Positions 8,508 through 17,969 of a stretch of 64,000 nucleotides of DNA are shown here, one piece after another. The DNA comes from Candidatus Poribacteria bacterium. Its GTDB lineage: Bacteria > Poribacteria > WGA-4E > UBA9662. The notes beneath the pieces were generated by a model. That model ran no database searches. It was not told the DNA's origin and saw nothing but the letters and a program-made list of their open reading frames with translations. The position numbers were made by a program, and so were the translations under genes. The stretch's first letter is position 1. Every line of letters starts with the position of its first letter. The stretch is taken from the NCBI GenBank assembly GCA_030748495.1, contig JASMLX010000008.1, positions 19,501-83,500 on the forward strand. Direction: 5' to 3'.

Positions 8508-10106
8508 ATGATGAGATTATCTAGAAAGAGGTTCGGAACCGTAGCCGGTCCGCATCCTCGAACTGTTCAGGCTGGAATTAGTATACTCAAAGAGGGCGGT
8601 AACGCCGTTGACGCGGCCATCGCCGCCGCCTTTACTGAAGGTGTGGTTGAGCCTAGCCACAATGGAATCGCCGGTTACGGCGGCTGTATGGTGATCTACT
8701 CAACTGAGCGTCAGAAAGTGGTGGCCATCGATTATAATACGGTTGCCCCGATGGCGGCCTCAGATCAAATGTTTCCAATCCAAAAAGCGGATGGTCCTGC
8801 TGGTTACCGCGTACCAGGACGTATCAATGTTCATGGTCCACTCTCCGTTGGTGTACCGGGCGTGGTCGCCGGACTATGTTTAGCACTTCAGGAGTTCGGA
8901 CGGTTAACATTACCTCAGGTTCTGCGACCTGCGATTCAATCGGCCCGGTACGGATTTGTGCCCAATCGGGCTAACCTGAACGGGATTACATCTAATTCCG
9001 AGCGGTGGAAACAGGATTTCCCTGAAACTGCCCGCCTATACCTGAAGAACGGTGCGCCTCCTAAACGAAATCAAAGATTGACTAATCCTGAACTTGCCCG
9101 TACTTTGGAAACGGTTGCGACCGAAGGTGCATCGGCCTTCTATAGGGGAGAGATTGCGCAAAAAATCGTCAATCATCTCCAGCAGACCGGCGGATGTTTG
9201 ACCACTGAAGATTTTCATCAGTACCAGGCCAGGATTGTAGCACCCTACCAGATCCAATACCGTGATCATCGGCTCTTCACTCCACCTCTGGGTGCAGGTG
9301 GGCTAACCGCGCTACAAATGCTAAAACTAATTGAAGGCTATGATATCGCACCAATGCCTACGGCTCGACGACTACACCTGTTGGCCGAAGCGATGAAAAT
9401 CTGTTGGACGGAACGGCTCGAACGGTTTGGAGACCCACGCTTTACGGAACTTGATCCTTCAGCCGAACTCGGTGATCCACTGGTCTCTGAACTCAAGTCC
9501 TGCCTGGAGGATGGACTCAAATCTCCACAACCGGGGAAAATCGTGGCCTACGAGCCGATCAGTTGTACCAGCCATATTTCGACGGCGGACTTGGACGGTA
9601 ACTTAGTATCGCTAACACAGACGCACGGAGGTGGTTTTGGCTCTATGGTCTCAGTGCCCGGAACTGGCCTGCTGCTAGGTCATGGCGTTGGACGTTTCGA
9701 CCCGCGTCCGGGGTTGGCTAATTCGATTGCCCCCGGCAAGTCGCCGTTGCATAATATGTCACCGATGATTGCACTCAAGGGCGATCGTCCCTTTGCCACC
9801 TACGGGATTCCCGGTGGACGAACGATTCCCAACAATCAACTCAGCCTGACCATTAACCTGATAGATCTCAACATGACAATTCAACAGGCGCTGGATACGC
9901 CTCGTCTACATAGCGAAGGGGCAGAACCGATTCAGATGGAAGACGTGGGCGAATCGACACAGGCAGAACTACAGCGACTGGGACACACCATCGAACACAG
10001 CTCCGGGATCGGAGGACCAGGACACGGTATTGTAGTTACTGATGAGCCGGCGATACAGTCCGGTGGCACCGATCCACGAGGCCAGGGTAGAGTTATGTCA
10101 TCATAA
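8508..10106 (+). CDS. Gamma-glutamyltransferase family enzyme
   Basis: This encodes 532 residues of the Ntn-hydrolase gamma-glutamyltransferase family. Characteristic parts are [13 protein letters not shown] near the start, [42 protein letters not shown], and the processing site [13 protein letters not shown]. In that motif Thr354 corresponds to the catalytic threonine that becomes the N-terminus of the small subunit after self-cleavage; the usual second Thr is Ser here. The [13 protein letters not shown] and [10 protein letters not shown] blocks follow. There is no signal peptide, so the enzyme is probably cytoplasmic, unlike the periplasmic enzyme that degrades glutathione. The substrate is therefore uncertain; paralogues act on other gamma-glutamyl compounds or as acylases. 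Two ATGs occur in tandem at 8508 and 8511. An SDR gene follows 73 nt later on the same strand. Confidence 0.85.
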   Translation: MMRLSRKRFGTVAGPHPRTVQAGISILKEGGNAVDAAIAAAFTEGVVEPSHNGIAGYGGCMVIYSTERQKVVAIDYNTVAPMAASDQMFPIQKADGPAGYRVPGRINVHGPLSVGVPGVVAGLCLALQEFGRLTLPQVLRPAIQSARYGFVPNRANLNGITSNSERWKQDFPETARLYLKNGAPPKRNQRLTNPELARTLETVATEGASAFYRGEIAQKIVNHLQQTGGCLTTEDFHQYQARIVAPYQIQYRDHRLFTPPLGAGGLTALQMLKLIEGYDIAPMPTARRLHLLAEAMKICWTERLERFGDPRFTELDPSAELGDPLVSELKSCLEDGLKSPQPGKIVAYEPISCTSHISTADLDGNLVSLTQTHGGGFGSMVSVPGTGLLLGHGVGRFDPRPGLANSIAPGKSPLHNMSPMIALKGDRPFATYGIPGGRTIPNNQLSLTINLIDLNMTIQQALDTPRLHSEGAEPIQMEDVGESTQAELQRLGHTIEHSSGIGGPGHGIVVTDEPAIQSGGTDPRGQGRVMSS

Positions 10107-10179
10107 TTCAGCCTGCTACGACTTACAGGTAGTCTATTCAACAAATAGAGCTGGAACTTATCCCTATGGAGATCTAAAT

Positions 10180-11022
10180 ATGACGGATAAATTAAAACTG
10201 ATGGCTAACCTGAACTCATTTGCAGGTAAATATGCCATTATCACCGGCAGCACCCAAGGGCTTGGCGAAGCTACAGCGCAGCTATTCGCTGAGCGTGGTG
10301 CATCGGGAATTCTCGTTACCGGACGCAATCTGGAACGGGGTAGAGCCGTAGTGTCCAAGCTAACGTCAAGTGGGTGCCGAGCTCATTTTGTTTCCGCCGA
10401 CTTAGCCAACCTCGACGCCTGTCAACAGATTGTCGCCATGGCAGACCAGGCTTTCGGTCAGGTCGATGTGCTGGTCAATGCGGCGGCTATCACAGACCGG
10501 GGCAGCATCTGGGATACCTCGCCTGAATTATGGGATCACATTATGGCTGTCAATCTCCGTGCTCCATTCTTTTTAATGCAAGGCGTACTTGAAATCATGA
10601 AGCGCGAAGAAGTTGAAGGATCGATTGTAAATATTACCAGCATCTCCGCTTATGGAGGTGACGCTCACCTGACTCCTTATGCCGCTTCCAAGAGCGCATT
10701 GGTGACGTTGACCAAGAATATTGCCTATTCGGTGATGTGCCACCGAATCCGTGTGAATGCACTCAATCTTGGTTGGATGAATACGCCGAGTGAGGATTTG
10801 ATCCAGCGGAAATACCATAGCGAGGGTAAGGATTGGCTATTGGAGGCAGAGGCTGAACAACCTTTCGGCCGACTGATTCAGCCAGAGGAAGCCGCTAGAG
10901 CAATTGCGTACCTGGCATCTGGGGAATCAGGTTTAATGACAGGAAGTGTGGTCGATTTTGATCAGTCGGTCATTGGAGCCGGGGCAACACCAAAACCGCC
11001 AGCAAGCAAATCTCTAACTTGA
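10180..11022 (+). CDS. Short-chain dehydrogenase/reductase (SDR)
   Basis: This encodes 280 residues of a classical NAD(P)-dependent SDR. Visible features are the Rossmann motif TGSTQGLG at 22-29, SADLANLD, the NAA motif (VLVNAAAIT), and the catalytic Ser154, Tyr167 and Lys171 in ITSISAYGG and [14 protein letters not shown]-type segment (NLGWMNTP) and a substrate loop follow. The frame is open upstream to 10042, inside the preceding gene, but ATG 10180 is chosen because GGAG stands 8 nt before it and the Rossmann strand begins 18 residues later. The lysine and tyrosine spacing is normal, so it should be active. The substrate is unknown; such enzymes often oxidise sugars or alcohols. It is likely cotranscribed with the gamma-glutamyltransferase gene. 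Confidence 0.85.
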   Translation: MTDKLKLMANLNSFAGKYAIITGSTQGLGEATAQLFAERGASGILVTGRNLERGRAVVSKLTSSGCRAHFVSADLANLDACQQIVAMADQAFGQVDVLVNAAAITDRGSIWDTSPELWDHIMAVNLRAPFFLMQGVLEIMKREEVEGSIVNITSISAYGGDAHLTPYAASKSALVTLTKNIAYSVMCHRIRVNALNLGWMNTPSEDLIQRKYHSEGKDWLLEAEAEQPFGRLIQPEEAARAIAYLASGESGLMTGSVVDFDQSVIGAGATPKPPASKSLT

Positions 11023-11066
11023 TTGAGGATTTGCAGCAAACTGACTGATAGCATAGTGAGAGATGG

Positions 11067-12968
11067 TTAGTGCCAAACAATGTATGTGGGCTTTTGCCAA
11101 ACCAGGCCCAGCAAACTCCAGAAGCAACCGAGCGTATAGTCTCCCAGAATCAAGCCCAGGAAGAAAGGCACGGCTCTACGATACTGGCGAATCCCACCGA
11201 CCTTTAGAATGATGCTCTTAATGGCCCAACTAAGGAAGATGGGAAACCAGAGGCCACCCATGCCAGTACCGCTAATCAGCACATATCCACCAGGATGAAG
11301 GGGCCACCACAAGAAGCGGACTTTCATCACCATCAAGAAAATGGTAAAGAGAAAACTGGCTCCTATCATGCTCGCCTCAACCGGTTTTGGTTCAGTGGGA
11401 TGAATAATCCACGACTGTAGGCGGTTGAATGTCTCCCAACCCATATAGATGAGCCAACCCCTGGCCTTGCTGGCTGCCCCCATTTCATACAACATGTGTA
11501 AGTAGATCCAAAAGGTGATTAGAATTCCGAAAACAATAGCTAAGATCATACCGACCAGCAGTTGTCGATAGGCGATGTTGGCGCGTTCTGCCAACCGAAA
11601 AGCCTCCAGTTCGCTCGGCATAGGATGAGCACGAAAACAGCGAACGAATGGGTAAAGAAAGGTTAATCCGGTCAGGTTGGTGACACCGAGTCGTCGTGTT
11701 CCGAATAGGATGGTCAACGTGCGGCCTGGATCTACAAAAATGAGTTGATGCAGAGGAGGACCGATTTCGGCACGGATACGGGTGATACCGATCACCATCG
11801 GGAAGTAGAACAGGAAAAAAAGGCCCGCCACCCAGAGCGACATTCCCATCTGTTGGCAAAACAGGATCAGAAAAACCATGCCAACAGAAAAAATCCCCGT
11901 TGCTAATCGATAAGACATCGGCTCGCGAGCGTCGTCTAGAATGGGTTGACGAGCGAACAAACCCTGCAAGATCCGGAGATAGTAACGTCGTCCCATCCAG
12001 AGAGCGATGAAACCGAAGGCGATCCAAGCCCCCGTCTGCTGTTCTAAGTGATAGATATTTCGGCCACCAAGAGCTACAATGGCAACCTGTTGTAATCGCG
12101 CAAACCACCAGAAAAACCAACAAGAAAAAGAGAGATCGAGTGGGGTAAAGAACATCAACCCGATGGTGAACGGGTAGAAAGCGGCATGGATAGTTCCGAT
12201 AGCATTCCAGGGTCGGGTGGTAAATCTAGCCAGCGTGGCGCCTTTAATCGGTAAAGACGGCACTTCGGGATATAGATAGTTCAGGCCGTTGATCAGCTCA
12301 GCCATACCGGCTACCGCAAAGCCAAACCACATCCAGCGATTTTTGAGGAAACCAACCGAATCCTGTGTCAGGGCAAGTGGTAATTGAACAATTGGATAGT
12401 CGAGCTTTTCGTTTTCGGTCCACTGTTTACGCAATAAAACGGTTGTTGCTAGTAGCACTAACCAAAGCGCAATCACAAAACTCGACCAGGCTAGCACAGG
12501 TGCGGTCCAGGTTTGAAGTAGGTCCTGGCGATAGAGCGTCGCATCGCCCTGGTATAAACCGAGTAAAATCTGTCGATCTTTGATGGCTAACCAGGGTGGA
12601 ATATAGTCGCCAAACAGTCTAACCCATTCGTTTTCAACAGAGGCGAACATAAAGGCGTGGGCTAGAACCGGCATTAGATAACCCATCATCGTATGCCCAC
12701 TGATGGTCGTCAGCATAACGATCATCACATAAATGGTCTGGAGATCGGCTTGAGAGAACGAGATCCGCGGACTGATACGTTGGAGAAACAGGTTGAGTAA
12801 AACTAATACAAATAGTGTAAAAACGGCATTGAAAAAGAGGGAAGCGATGGTCAATTGAGTGGAGTGCCAGACCTCTGTCCCCATCATTGTCCAGAAACTA
12901 TTGAAAGCTACCAGCAACAGTCCAAAAAGCAGAACGTGCAGTTTAACGGTGGTGGCTTTGGTAGACAT
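11067..12968 (-). CDS. DUF6785/DUF6784-type polytopic membrane protein, paralogue 1
   Basis: This encodes 633 residues with about 14 hydrophobic segments from residue 10 to the end, so it is an integral inner-membrane protein. Landmarks are TISGHTMMGYLMPVL, RKQWTENEKLDYPIVQLP, WMGRRYY, a GL-rich middle, FLWWPLHPGGYV, and near the end YRRAVPFFLGLILGDYT. The same landmarks recur in the gene at 34318, so the two are paralogues. The family is abundant in planctomycetes and poribacteria and resembles oligopeptide-type transporters in layout, but its role is not known. No soluble partner gene is adjacent. It is divergent from the XRE repressor gene over a 181-bp gap. Confidence 0.75.
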   Translation of the reverse strand: MSTKATTVKLHVLLFGLLLVAFNSFWTMMGTEVWHSTQLTIASLFFNAVFTLFVLVLLNLFLQRISPRISFSQADLQTIYVMIVMLTTISGHTMMGYLMPVLAHAFMFASVENEWVRLFGDYIPPWLAIKDRQILLGLYQGDATLYRQDLLQTWTAPVLAWSSFVIALWLVLLATTVLLRKQWTENEKLDYPIVQLPLALTQDSVGFLKNRWMWFGFAVAGMAELINGLNYLYPEVPSLPIKGATLARFTTRPWNAIGTIHAAFYPFTIGLMFFTPLDLSFSCWFFWWFARLQQVAIVALGGRNIYHLEQQTGAWIAFGFIALWMGRRYYLRILQGLFARQPILDDAREPMSYRLATGIFSVGMVFLILFCQQMGMSLWVAGLFFLFYFPMVIGITRIRAEIGPPLHQLIFVDPGRTLTILFGTRRLGVTNLTGLTFLYPFVRCFRAHPMPSELEAFRLAERANIAYRQLLVGMILAIVFGILITFWIYLHMLYEMGAASKARGWLIYMGWETFNRLQSWIIHPTEPKPVEASMIGASFLFTIFLMVMKVRFLWWPLHPGGYVLISGTGMGGLWFPIFLSWAIKSIILKVGGIRQYRRAVPFFLGLILGDYTLGCFWSLLGLVWQKPTYIVWH

Positions 12969-13074
12969 GGTGAATCTATATTTTGATTTTAATTTTGAGC
13001 CTAATGGATCTGTACAGGATCAACTAGAAAGCACTGAATTGTAACATAAGTTGAAATTAAGGCTTGCAACTCGG

Positions 13075-13088
13075 AACACTTACGTGTT
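13075..13088. promoter_or_regulatory. Palindromic operator candidate ahead of the XRE gene
   Basis: AACAC and GTGTT form a perfect 5-bp palindrome around TTAC, 62 nt upstream of the XRE repressor start and 107 nt from the divergent membrane-protein gene. XRE repressors commonly bind such sites in their own promoter. A second short palindrome (AGCCTGAAGGCT) lies at 13110-13121. The site size is small, so this is tentative. Confidence 0.25.
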
Positions 13089-13149
13089 AATGTTTCAATC
13101 ACAGGTGTTAGCCTGAAGGCTCGGGCTGGCAATTTAGAGGGGTAATATC

Positions 13150-13485
13150 ATGTTGATTGCTGAACTGATTAAGCGGAGAAGATTGGAACTAGAAATGACA
13201 CAAACACAACTGGCGGCTAATGCCAGTTTGACACCGGCTGCTATCTCCCAGTTTGAATCTGGAACACGCAAGCCGTCATTCAACACACTTTCCAGCCTGG
13301 CCGACGCGCTAAAGGTAACCACGGACTATCTGTTGGGTAAACGGAAGCAGAACTACGATGATTTATTGGCTGATCCTCAGGTGGGTCTCATGTTTAGGGG
13401 ACTAATGGGCCTCCCAGAAAAAGACAAAGAAATAATGCTGGAATTTTATCAGTTTCTGAAAAGCAAGAACGATAAAGAGACCTAA
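13150..13485 (+). CDS. XRE-family helix-turn-helix transcriptional regulator
   Basis: This encodes 111 residues. Residues 1 to about 62 are a Cro/C1-type HTH: LIKRRRLELEMTQTQLA, then SLTPAAISQFESGTRKPS, then LADALKVTTDYLLG. The remainder is a short helical tail with the AELMFRGLxxL-like pattern (VGLMFRGLMGLPEKDKEI) common in regulators paired with ImmA-type proteases. GAGGGG stands 7 nt before the ATG. The next gene encodes the protease, 74 nt downstream. In known pairs (ImmR/ImmA of ICEBs1) the protease cleaves the repressor to switch on target genes. No phage or conjugation genes are nearby, so the target here may be the pair itself or the adjacent membrane-protein gene. Confidence 0.85.
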   Translation: MLIAELIKRRRLELEMTQTQLAANASLTPAAISQFESGTRKPSFNTLSSLADALKVTTDYLLGKRKQNYDDLLADPQVGLMFRGLMGLPEKDKEIMLEFYQFLKSKNDKET

Positions 13486-13559
13486 ATGGATCCAGAATAG
13501 ATCCAAGTATTACGTCCCTGGCTAATTCATCATCTCGAAAGAAAGATAGATCTGATACT

Positions 13560-14336
13560 TTGCCCCGATTGAGCTATCCCGCTCGGCTTGCCCGGAAGTT
13601 ATTGCGTCGCTTGAAGGTCCAAAATCTTCCCATCCGTCCGCGAGAAATCGCGGCTAAGCTGGAGATAGAGATTTGGGAAAGACAGATGTCGAGCCAATAC
13701 GATGGTTGCCTGATATGGGTAGGCACCACCTGTGGGATTTTGCTCAATAGTACCATTCGATCTGAACCTCGCAAAAACTTTACCATCGCCCACGAACTTG
13801 GTCACTACCTGTTCGACTCACCTCCGATCTCGGTCGTCACTAAAGACAATCTGCTAAAAGTAGATTCGCATTTACTGGAATCCCATCAGAAGGTTGAGCA
13901 ACGCGCCAACCGGTTCGCAGTCGAATTGCTGATGCCAACCCCTATCTTTCAGACAGATGTCAACATCAGCACCAGGATAGGGTTAGCCGCTATCGATAGA
14001 CTGGCTGACAAGTATTCGACCTCTTTTACCAGTACCGCCATCCGATATGCCCGTCTCAATCAGCAGGCGTGCGCGGTCGTAATGACCCAAAATCAGCAGA
14101 TCCAGCACTTTGCCTACTCTGACCCGTTCCGCCAAGACAAGAGCTGTTTTTTGAAACAGGGCCGACACATTGAGATCAATTTGAGTGACAGTAACAGCTC
14201 AACTGAGATGCAAACTGTTCCACTTTCCCTCTGGTGTGAAACGGGATCAGAACGAAAAATTCAGGAACAATCTCGGCCGCTGTCCGGCAACCGTATTCTG
14301 ACTCTGCTGTGGTTGCCAGACGGTTCACAATCTTAA
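13560..14336 (+). CDS. ImmA/IrrE-type zinc metallopeptidase
   Basis: This encodes 258 residues starting at TTG 13560; no ATG precedes the conserved N-terminus. Residues 78-82 form the HEXXH zinc site (HELGH) and E113 in the EQRANRFAVELLMP block is the likely third ligand. This is the pattern of ImmA/IrrE peptidases. The preceding region has a small winged-helix-like start (ARLARKLLRRL, REIAAKLEIEIWE). The final 90 residues are an extra domain, as in IrrE-like members. Its likely job is to cleave the XRE repressor encoded just upstream after a stress signal. That role is inferred from family pairs. Confidence 0.8.
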   Translation: MPRLSYPARLARKLLRRLKVQNLPIRPREIAAKLEIEIWERQMSSQYDGCLIWVGTTCGILLNSTIRSEPRKNFTIAHELGHYLFDSPPISVVTKDNLLKVDSHLLESHQKVEQRANRFAVELLMPTPIFQTDVNISTRIGLAAIDRLADKYSTSFTSTAIRYARLNQQACAVVMTQNQQIQHFAYSDPFRQDKSCFLKQGRHIEINLSDSNSSTEMQTVPLSLWCETGSERKIQEQSRPLSGNRILTLLWLPDGSQS

Positions 14337-14377
14337 TCCCCCTTATACTCCATACTTTATGCACTGTACTCTGTACC

Positions 14378-16225
14378 CTACCCACCAACAGGTACACTAC
14401 CGGGGTCAATATCTGGCGTTCGGAGTCGAATAGGAGACAATTTTTCATCGACGACCTCCCAGGGAAAATCGTACTTCGGCGGATTAACAAATCTATCGGT
14501 CTCAATCTCAAGCGTGATACCACAACGGGGTTGGAGATCAATTTGTAACCACTTAGAATCGACCGATACGGTTCGATCCCCTGTTGTGAACTGCCTGAAC
14601 TGATGCTCGCCGAATGCCCCGGCCAAACTGACGACCGAACGCGCTTGCATCGGATTGAGATTGACCAGCTGGAGTCGAAACCGACCCGGCGAAACCCGGT
14701 CGACTAAAGCCGAGACATCTTCTGGTAACCCGGCCTGTTTTTTGACCGGATCAAAATGGCGAACTCGACAGTTCAGGACACCGCCGTGATAGACAGCGGT
14801 GGGACCGCCAGTTGTTAGTTGCAACAATCCCTTGGGAAAGACCGGGTTGCGTGCTTGCCAGTGATGTACGTCCCAACTAGCTGGGTCGGTGTCGTCGTTG
14901 TCTATCATCTCTAGCTTCTGACAAACGTGGTCGATATTAGCCGCTAAAAGCCGGTCTGGGAAGTCAGGAAAGTCGCCTGTAACATAGCGAAACCAGGCTC
15001 CGTTATCATCTCGACCATTGAGGCTGCTATCCCAGCCTTCAGGGTTGGCCTGACGTTTAATTCTCTCCAAATCTGATTCTGACTCCGAGGTGTTCCACAA
15101 CTGAATTGGGAGATTGGGGTTCATGGTACCGTAACTGCTCCAACCACTATCTAAATGCTTGAACGGGATCAACCAGTTCCCATTTTCGGCTCTACCTAAA
15201 GACCAGAGGAGGTCTTGTTGGGATCGAGCCAGGTCTAAATAGCGATCGTCGCCAGTCAACATGATGGCATTGCATCCGGCGATCAGCGTCGATTCCAGCA
15301 GATTGGTAGCCCCATGCGGCCATCGCCAGCCGTAGTAACCGCCCCACCACTTGCCATCCATATTCTCGCCAATTTTCCCGCTTAAACCAACGTTGTCCGG
15401 CATGATACCGCCGTTCTGGCCGGTTCGCTGCTGCCAGGCTTCGAGGTACTCCAAGATCCACTGTTTGTATTTGGGCGCGTTATCGTAGGCGTAGGCGTGT
15501 AGAATCAGACTGGTCGCGGTCAGGTTAAGGGGAACATCGCCTTTCGCCATCCGCTGATTGAGCAGGCCTAAGACCGTGGTAAAGGTTTCGTCATCGTTCC
15601 AGTTGGCCCTCTCCGTCTCAACGCCGGGGATGTCTTCGTAGGGAGCCGGGTAGTGGGCTAGGACATCTCGATGGGTCGACCAATCCTCCCGTGACATCTC
15701 CAGGCGTGGCCCTCGACTGCCGTTCAGCGGCGAGCGGATCAGCTTCAGTTCTGGATCGTAATTCTGAGCTTCCGCATCCTCCCCAATATAGAATCCAGCG
15801 AAACGGGTCGCCCGTTGCCGATCTTTGAAGATATAGGGATCACACAACCCCAGGTAGTAGAGGTAACTATAGCTTTCACCATGGTGCATCCAATCATAGT
15901 AAGCGTCGAACTCTCGGTAGACTTGACCATATTCGGTGAATTGCCAGGTGATCGCATCCCATAATTTTCGAGATAGTTGATGAATTTGATTGCTGCCGCC
16001 GACCAGATGAAAAAGAGGAAAAGTCCAGAAACTTTCATAGGCGTCGTCAGAGCCGTCCATACCCGGCCAGTTGTCTTTCCAGATCAGCGTACCATCAGAT
16101 CTGGTATATCGATCGACAAAGGCGATGCCAACCTGATTCATCATGCCGATCAAGCGTCTCTGCTGAACGGCCCAATTGGCAGGGCTAACATACTGGGTAG
16201 CTTCGATTGTCGGAATTTGGGGCAT
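14378..16225 (-). CDS. Large unknown protein, possibly an alpha/alpha-toroid carbohydrate enzyme
   Basis: This encodes 615 residues with no signal peptide. It is very rich in Trp, Tyr, Asp and His: WPGMDGSDDAYESFW, YYDWMHHGESYSYLYYLG, WWGGYYGWRWPHGATN, LTGDDRYLDLARSQ and NGAWFRYVTGDFPDFP. The alternation of helical segments and aromatic loops resembles an alpha/alpha-toroid as in heparinase-like or GH88/GH127-type enzymes, followed by a beta-rich C-terminal portion from about residue 480 (LLQLTTGGPTAVYHGG, RFRLQLVNLNP). I cannot assign a family or catalytic residues with confidence. Proteins of this appearance occur in poribacterial and planctomycete genomes. It stands alone, next to decayed IS and LamG sequences. 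Confidence 0.65.
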   Translation of the reverse strand: MPQIPTIEATQYVSPANWAVQQRRLIGMMNQVGIAFVDRYTRSDGTLIWKDNWPGMDGSDDAYESFWTFPLFHLVGGSNQIHQLSRKLWDAITWQFTEYGQVYREFDAYYDWMHHGESYSYLYYLGLCDPYIFKDRQRATRFAGFYIGEDAEAQNYDPELKLIRSPLNGSRGPRLEMSREDWSTHRDVLAHYPAPYEDIPGVETERANWNDDETFTTVLGLLNQRMAKGDVPLNLTATSLILHAYAYDNAPKYKQWILEYLEAWQQRTGQNGGIMPDNVGLSGKIGENMDGKWWGGYYGWRWPHGATNLLESTLIAGCNAIMLTGDDRYLDLARSQQDLLWSLGRAENGNWLIPFKHLDSGWSSYGTMNPNLPIQLWNTSESESDLERIKRQANPEGWDSSLNGRDDNGAWFRYVTGDFPDFPDRLLAANIDHVCQKLEMIDNDDTDPASWDVHHWQARNPVFPKGLLQLTTGGPTAVYHGGVLNCRVRHFDPVKKQAGLPEDVSALVDRVSPGRFRLQLVNLNPMQARSVVSLAGAFGEHQFRQFTTGDRTVSVDSKWLQIDLQPRCGITLEIETDRFVNPPKYDFPWEVVDEKLSPIRLRTPDIDPGSVPVGG

Positions 16226-16438
16226 AAGTAGAGGTCCTATCTTAAAAGTTTAGAAGAAGCTTAGAAAAGGCATCTACCACCTTTTCCAACTCAGGGTATC
16301 GCTTTTGAATACATTAAATCTTTAAAGCGGTTGACCATAATCCTCGAGTGTCAACTAACTGCTTTTTTGTAATAGAAACAGGGGAAATCTTCTTAAATGG
16401 ATCATGATCGGCTAATTAAACGATTATATCGGCATGTC

Positions 16439-17385
16439 TTAATGCAAATTCAAGTTCAGCCCAAACAGAGATTTTACTGTTAAAGCATTCTGGCATTCGA
16501 TTGATATTCGGCTCGACCAAATATTGTTGCCGAATCTCCATTTATTTGTAATCTCTCGTACTTCTTTTCAGCTGTTTAACACATAAAAATCGAGGATCTG
16601 ATGGCCAAATATTCTCTTCAATCTTTCTGCACATGAGTTCTGGGTTGCTTTTCCTGGCTTACATCAAATTCAGTTTGACCGGCCTCTCTTCTGCCCAAGC
16701 AGCTAATTTTACTGATATTAATTCCATTATCCACCCGTAACTTTTCAGGGCAACCAGGCCAAGAGGTAATCTGATCTAGAACCTTCATCACCCTAGTCGA
16801 TGGTCGACTGGTATCGATTTCAATCTTTAATACTGCTCTGTTAAAATCATCTATGACGTTAAAGGTCCTAAATCGTTGCCCATTGATCAATGTCTCACTC
16901 ATAAAATCAATTGACCCGCAGCCGTTTGCTTGTGCTGGTATTGCAAATGGCTCTGGATTCCTTGATGGCAGACGTTTCTTTCCTTTTTTACAAAAATTGA
17001 GTTTTTACCAACAATACACACGATGTCCTCTTTTATGATTCCATTTGTGTCCATGACGTCTAATTATCTGAAATAGCTTATCAAACCCATAACGGGGGTA
17101 TTTGTCAACCGGCTCCAAAAGCACCTCGATGACCGCATCATCTTTTTTAGTCTCTGGTTTATATCTGTTAACGGTTCTGCTCCGATGAAGTATTTGACAG
17201 GCCAAACGAATACTTAAATGATATTTTTCCCTTGCATCGTCAATCAAAGTACGCTTCTCAGACTTCGAGCTCTTTTAACCTTTTTAAAGGCGATGCATCT
17301 ATACCTATATCTTTGGGTGACCGTCCAGCTTCCCCTTCTTTGAGTATTTTAATGATTTGGTGTTCTGAAATCTCTACTTTTCAAT
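16439..17385 (-). mobile_element. Decayed IS3-family insertion sequence
   Basis: On the minus strand the remains of orfA (ISEHQIIKILKEGEAGRS) are followed directly by orfB: a helix-turn-helix part (DDAREKYHLSIRLACQIL), then PRYGFDKLFQIIRRHGHK, RNPEPFAIPAQANGCGSIDF, the integrase core FRTFNVIDDFNRAVLKIEID and CPEKLRVDNG, and further on ISVKLAAWAEERP and EVREITNKW. Stops and frameshifts interrupt it at several points (for example near 16990, 16730 and 16560) and orfA is cut short. The order of blocks identifies an IS3 element of the IS407-like type. It cannot be active. It directly abuts the LamG pseudogene. Confidence 0.75.
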
Positions 17386-17404
17386 GGTACTATTTTTGGG
17401 AGGG

Positions 17405-17803
17405 TTACAGCCGAGACACCGCTGACCACTTTCCATTTGTTGTTCCAGCAGCGAAGCATATTGTCCCCCTCCTTGTAAGGCACCAGACCGAAAAGTAGTT
17501 CTGCTGTCCACCAAGGTCAATAAACTGAATCCATATGATGACACTGGCTTTGTTTCTCATCGGCTCTTTACCGAGTGGAATAGTAACTGTATTGCCTTTT
17601 TTAAATTCGAGAGCGTGGCCGAACTTGCCCTTAACCCACTTGGCCCCCTTAATCTCACCGTCATACTTGTTAGGTGAAGCATCCTTGGCGACGTCGCTAT
17701 TACCTTCATCCGACAGCCAGATACCGCCGATGTTGGATTCCAAACTCAGTTAGCCTTCTACTCGACCCTCTAGTAGTAAGATCGAGATCGATAGTATAAA
17801 CAT
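17405..17803 (-). pseudogene. LamG-domain secreted protein, interrupted
   Basis: ATG 17803 begins a signal-peptide-like stretch (MFILSISILLLEGRVEG) that meets an in-frame TAA at 17752-17750. The same frame then continues for 112 codons with the classic LamG opening: GGIWLSDEG, ASPNKYDGEIKGAKW, KFGHALEFKKG and SVIIWIQFIDLGGQQNYFSVW. After that the match stops and the IS3 remnant follows. The normal gene would have coded a longer exported protein. Two lesions are visible: a nonsense codon right after the signal peptide and a 3' truncation, possibly by the IS. LamG proteins of exactly this style are common in poribacteria. Confidence 0.65.
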
Positions 17804-17969
17804 CCAGGCACATCTCCCGGATCTAAAAATAATAGGATTTAAAAAAACATGAGATTCCTCCCGCTTCAACTGTTAGTCATTGATACAACATGTCAACAAT
17901 AACACTCCATTCTATTTTGAATTATGATTCAAGGTATATGTTTGCTGATTTCGTTACAGCTAATCCTAG

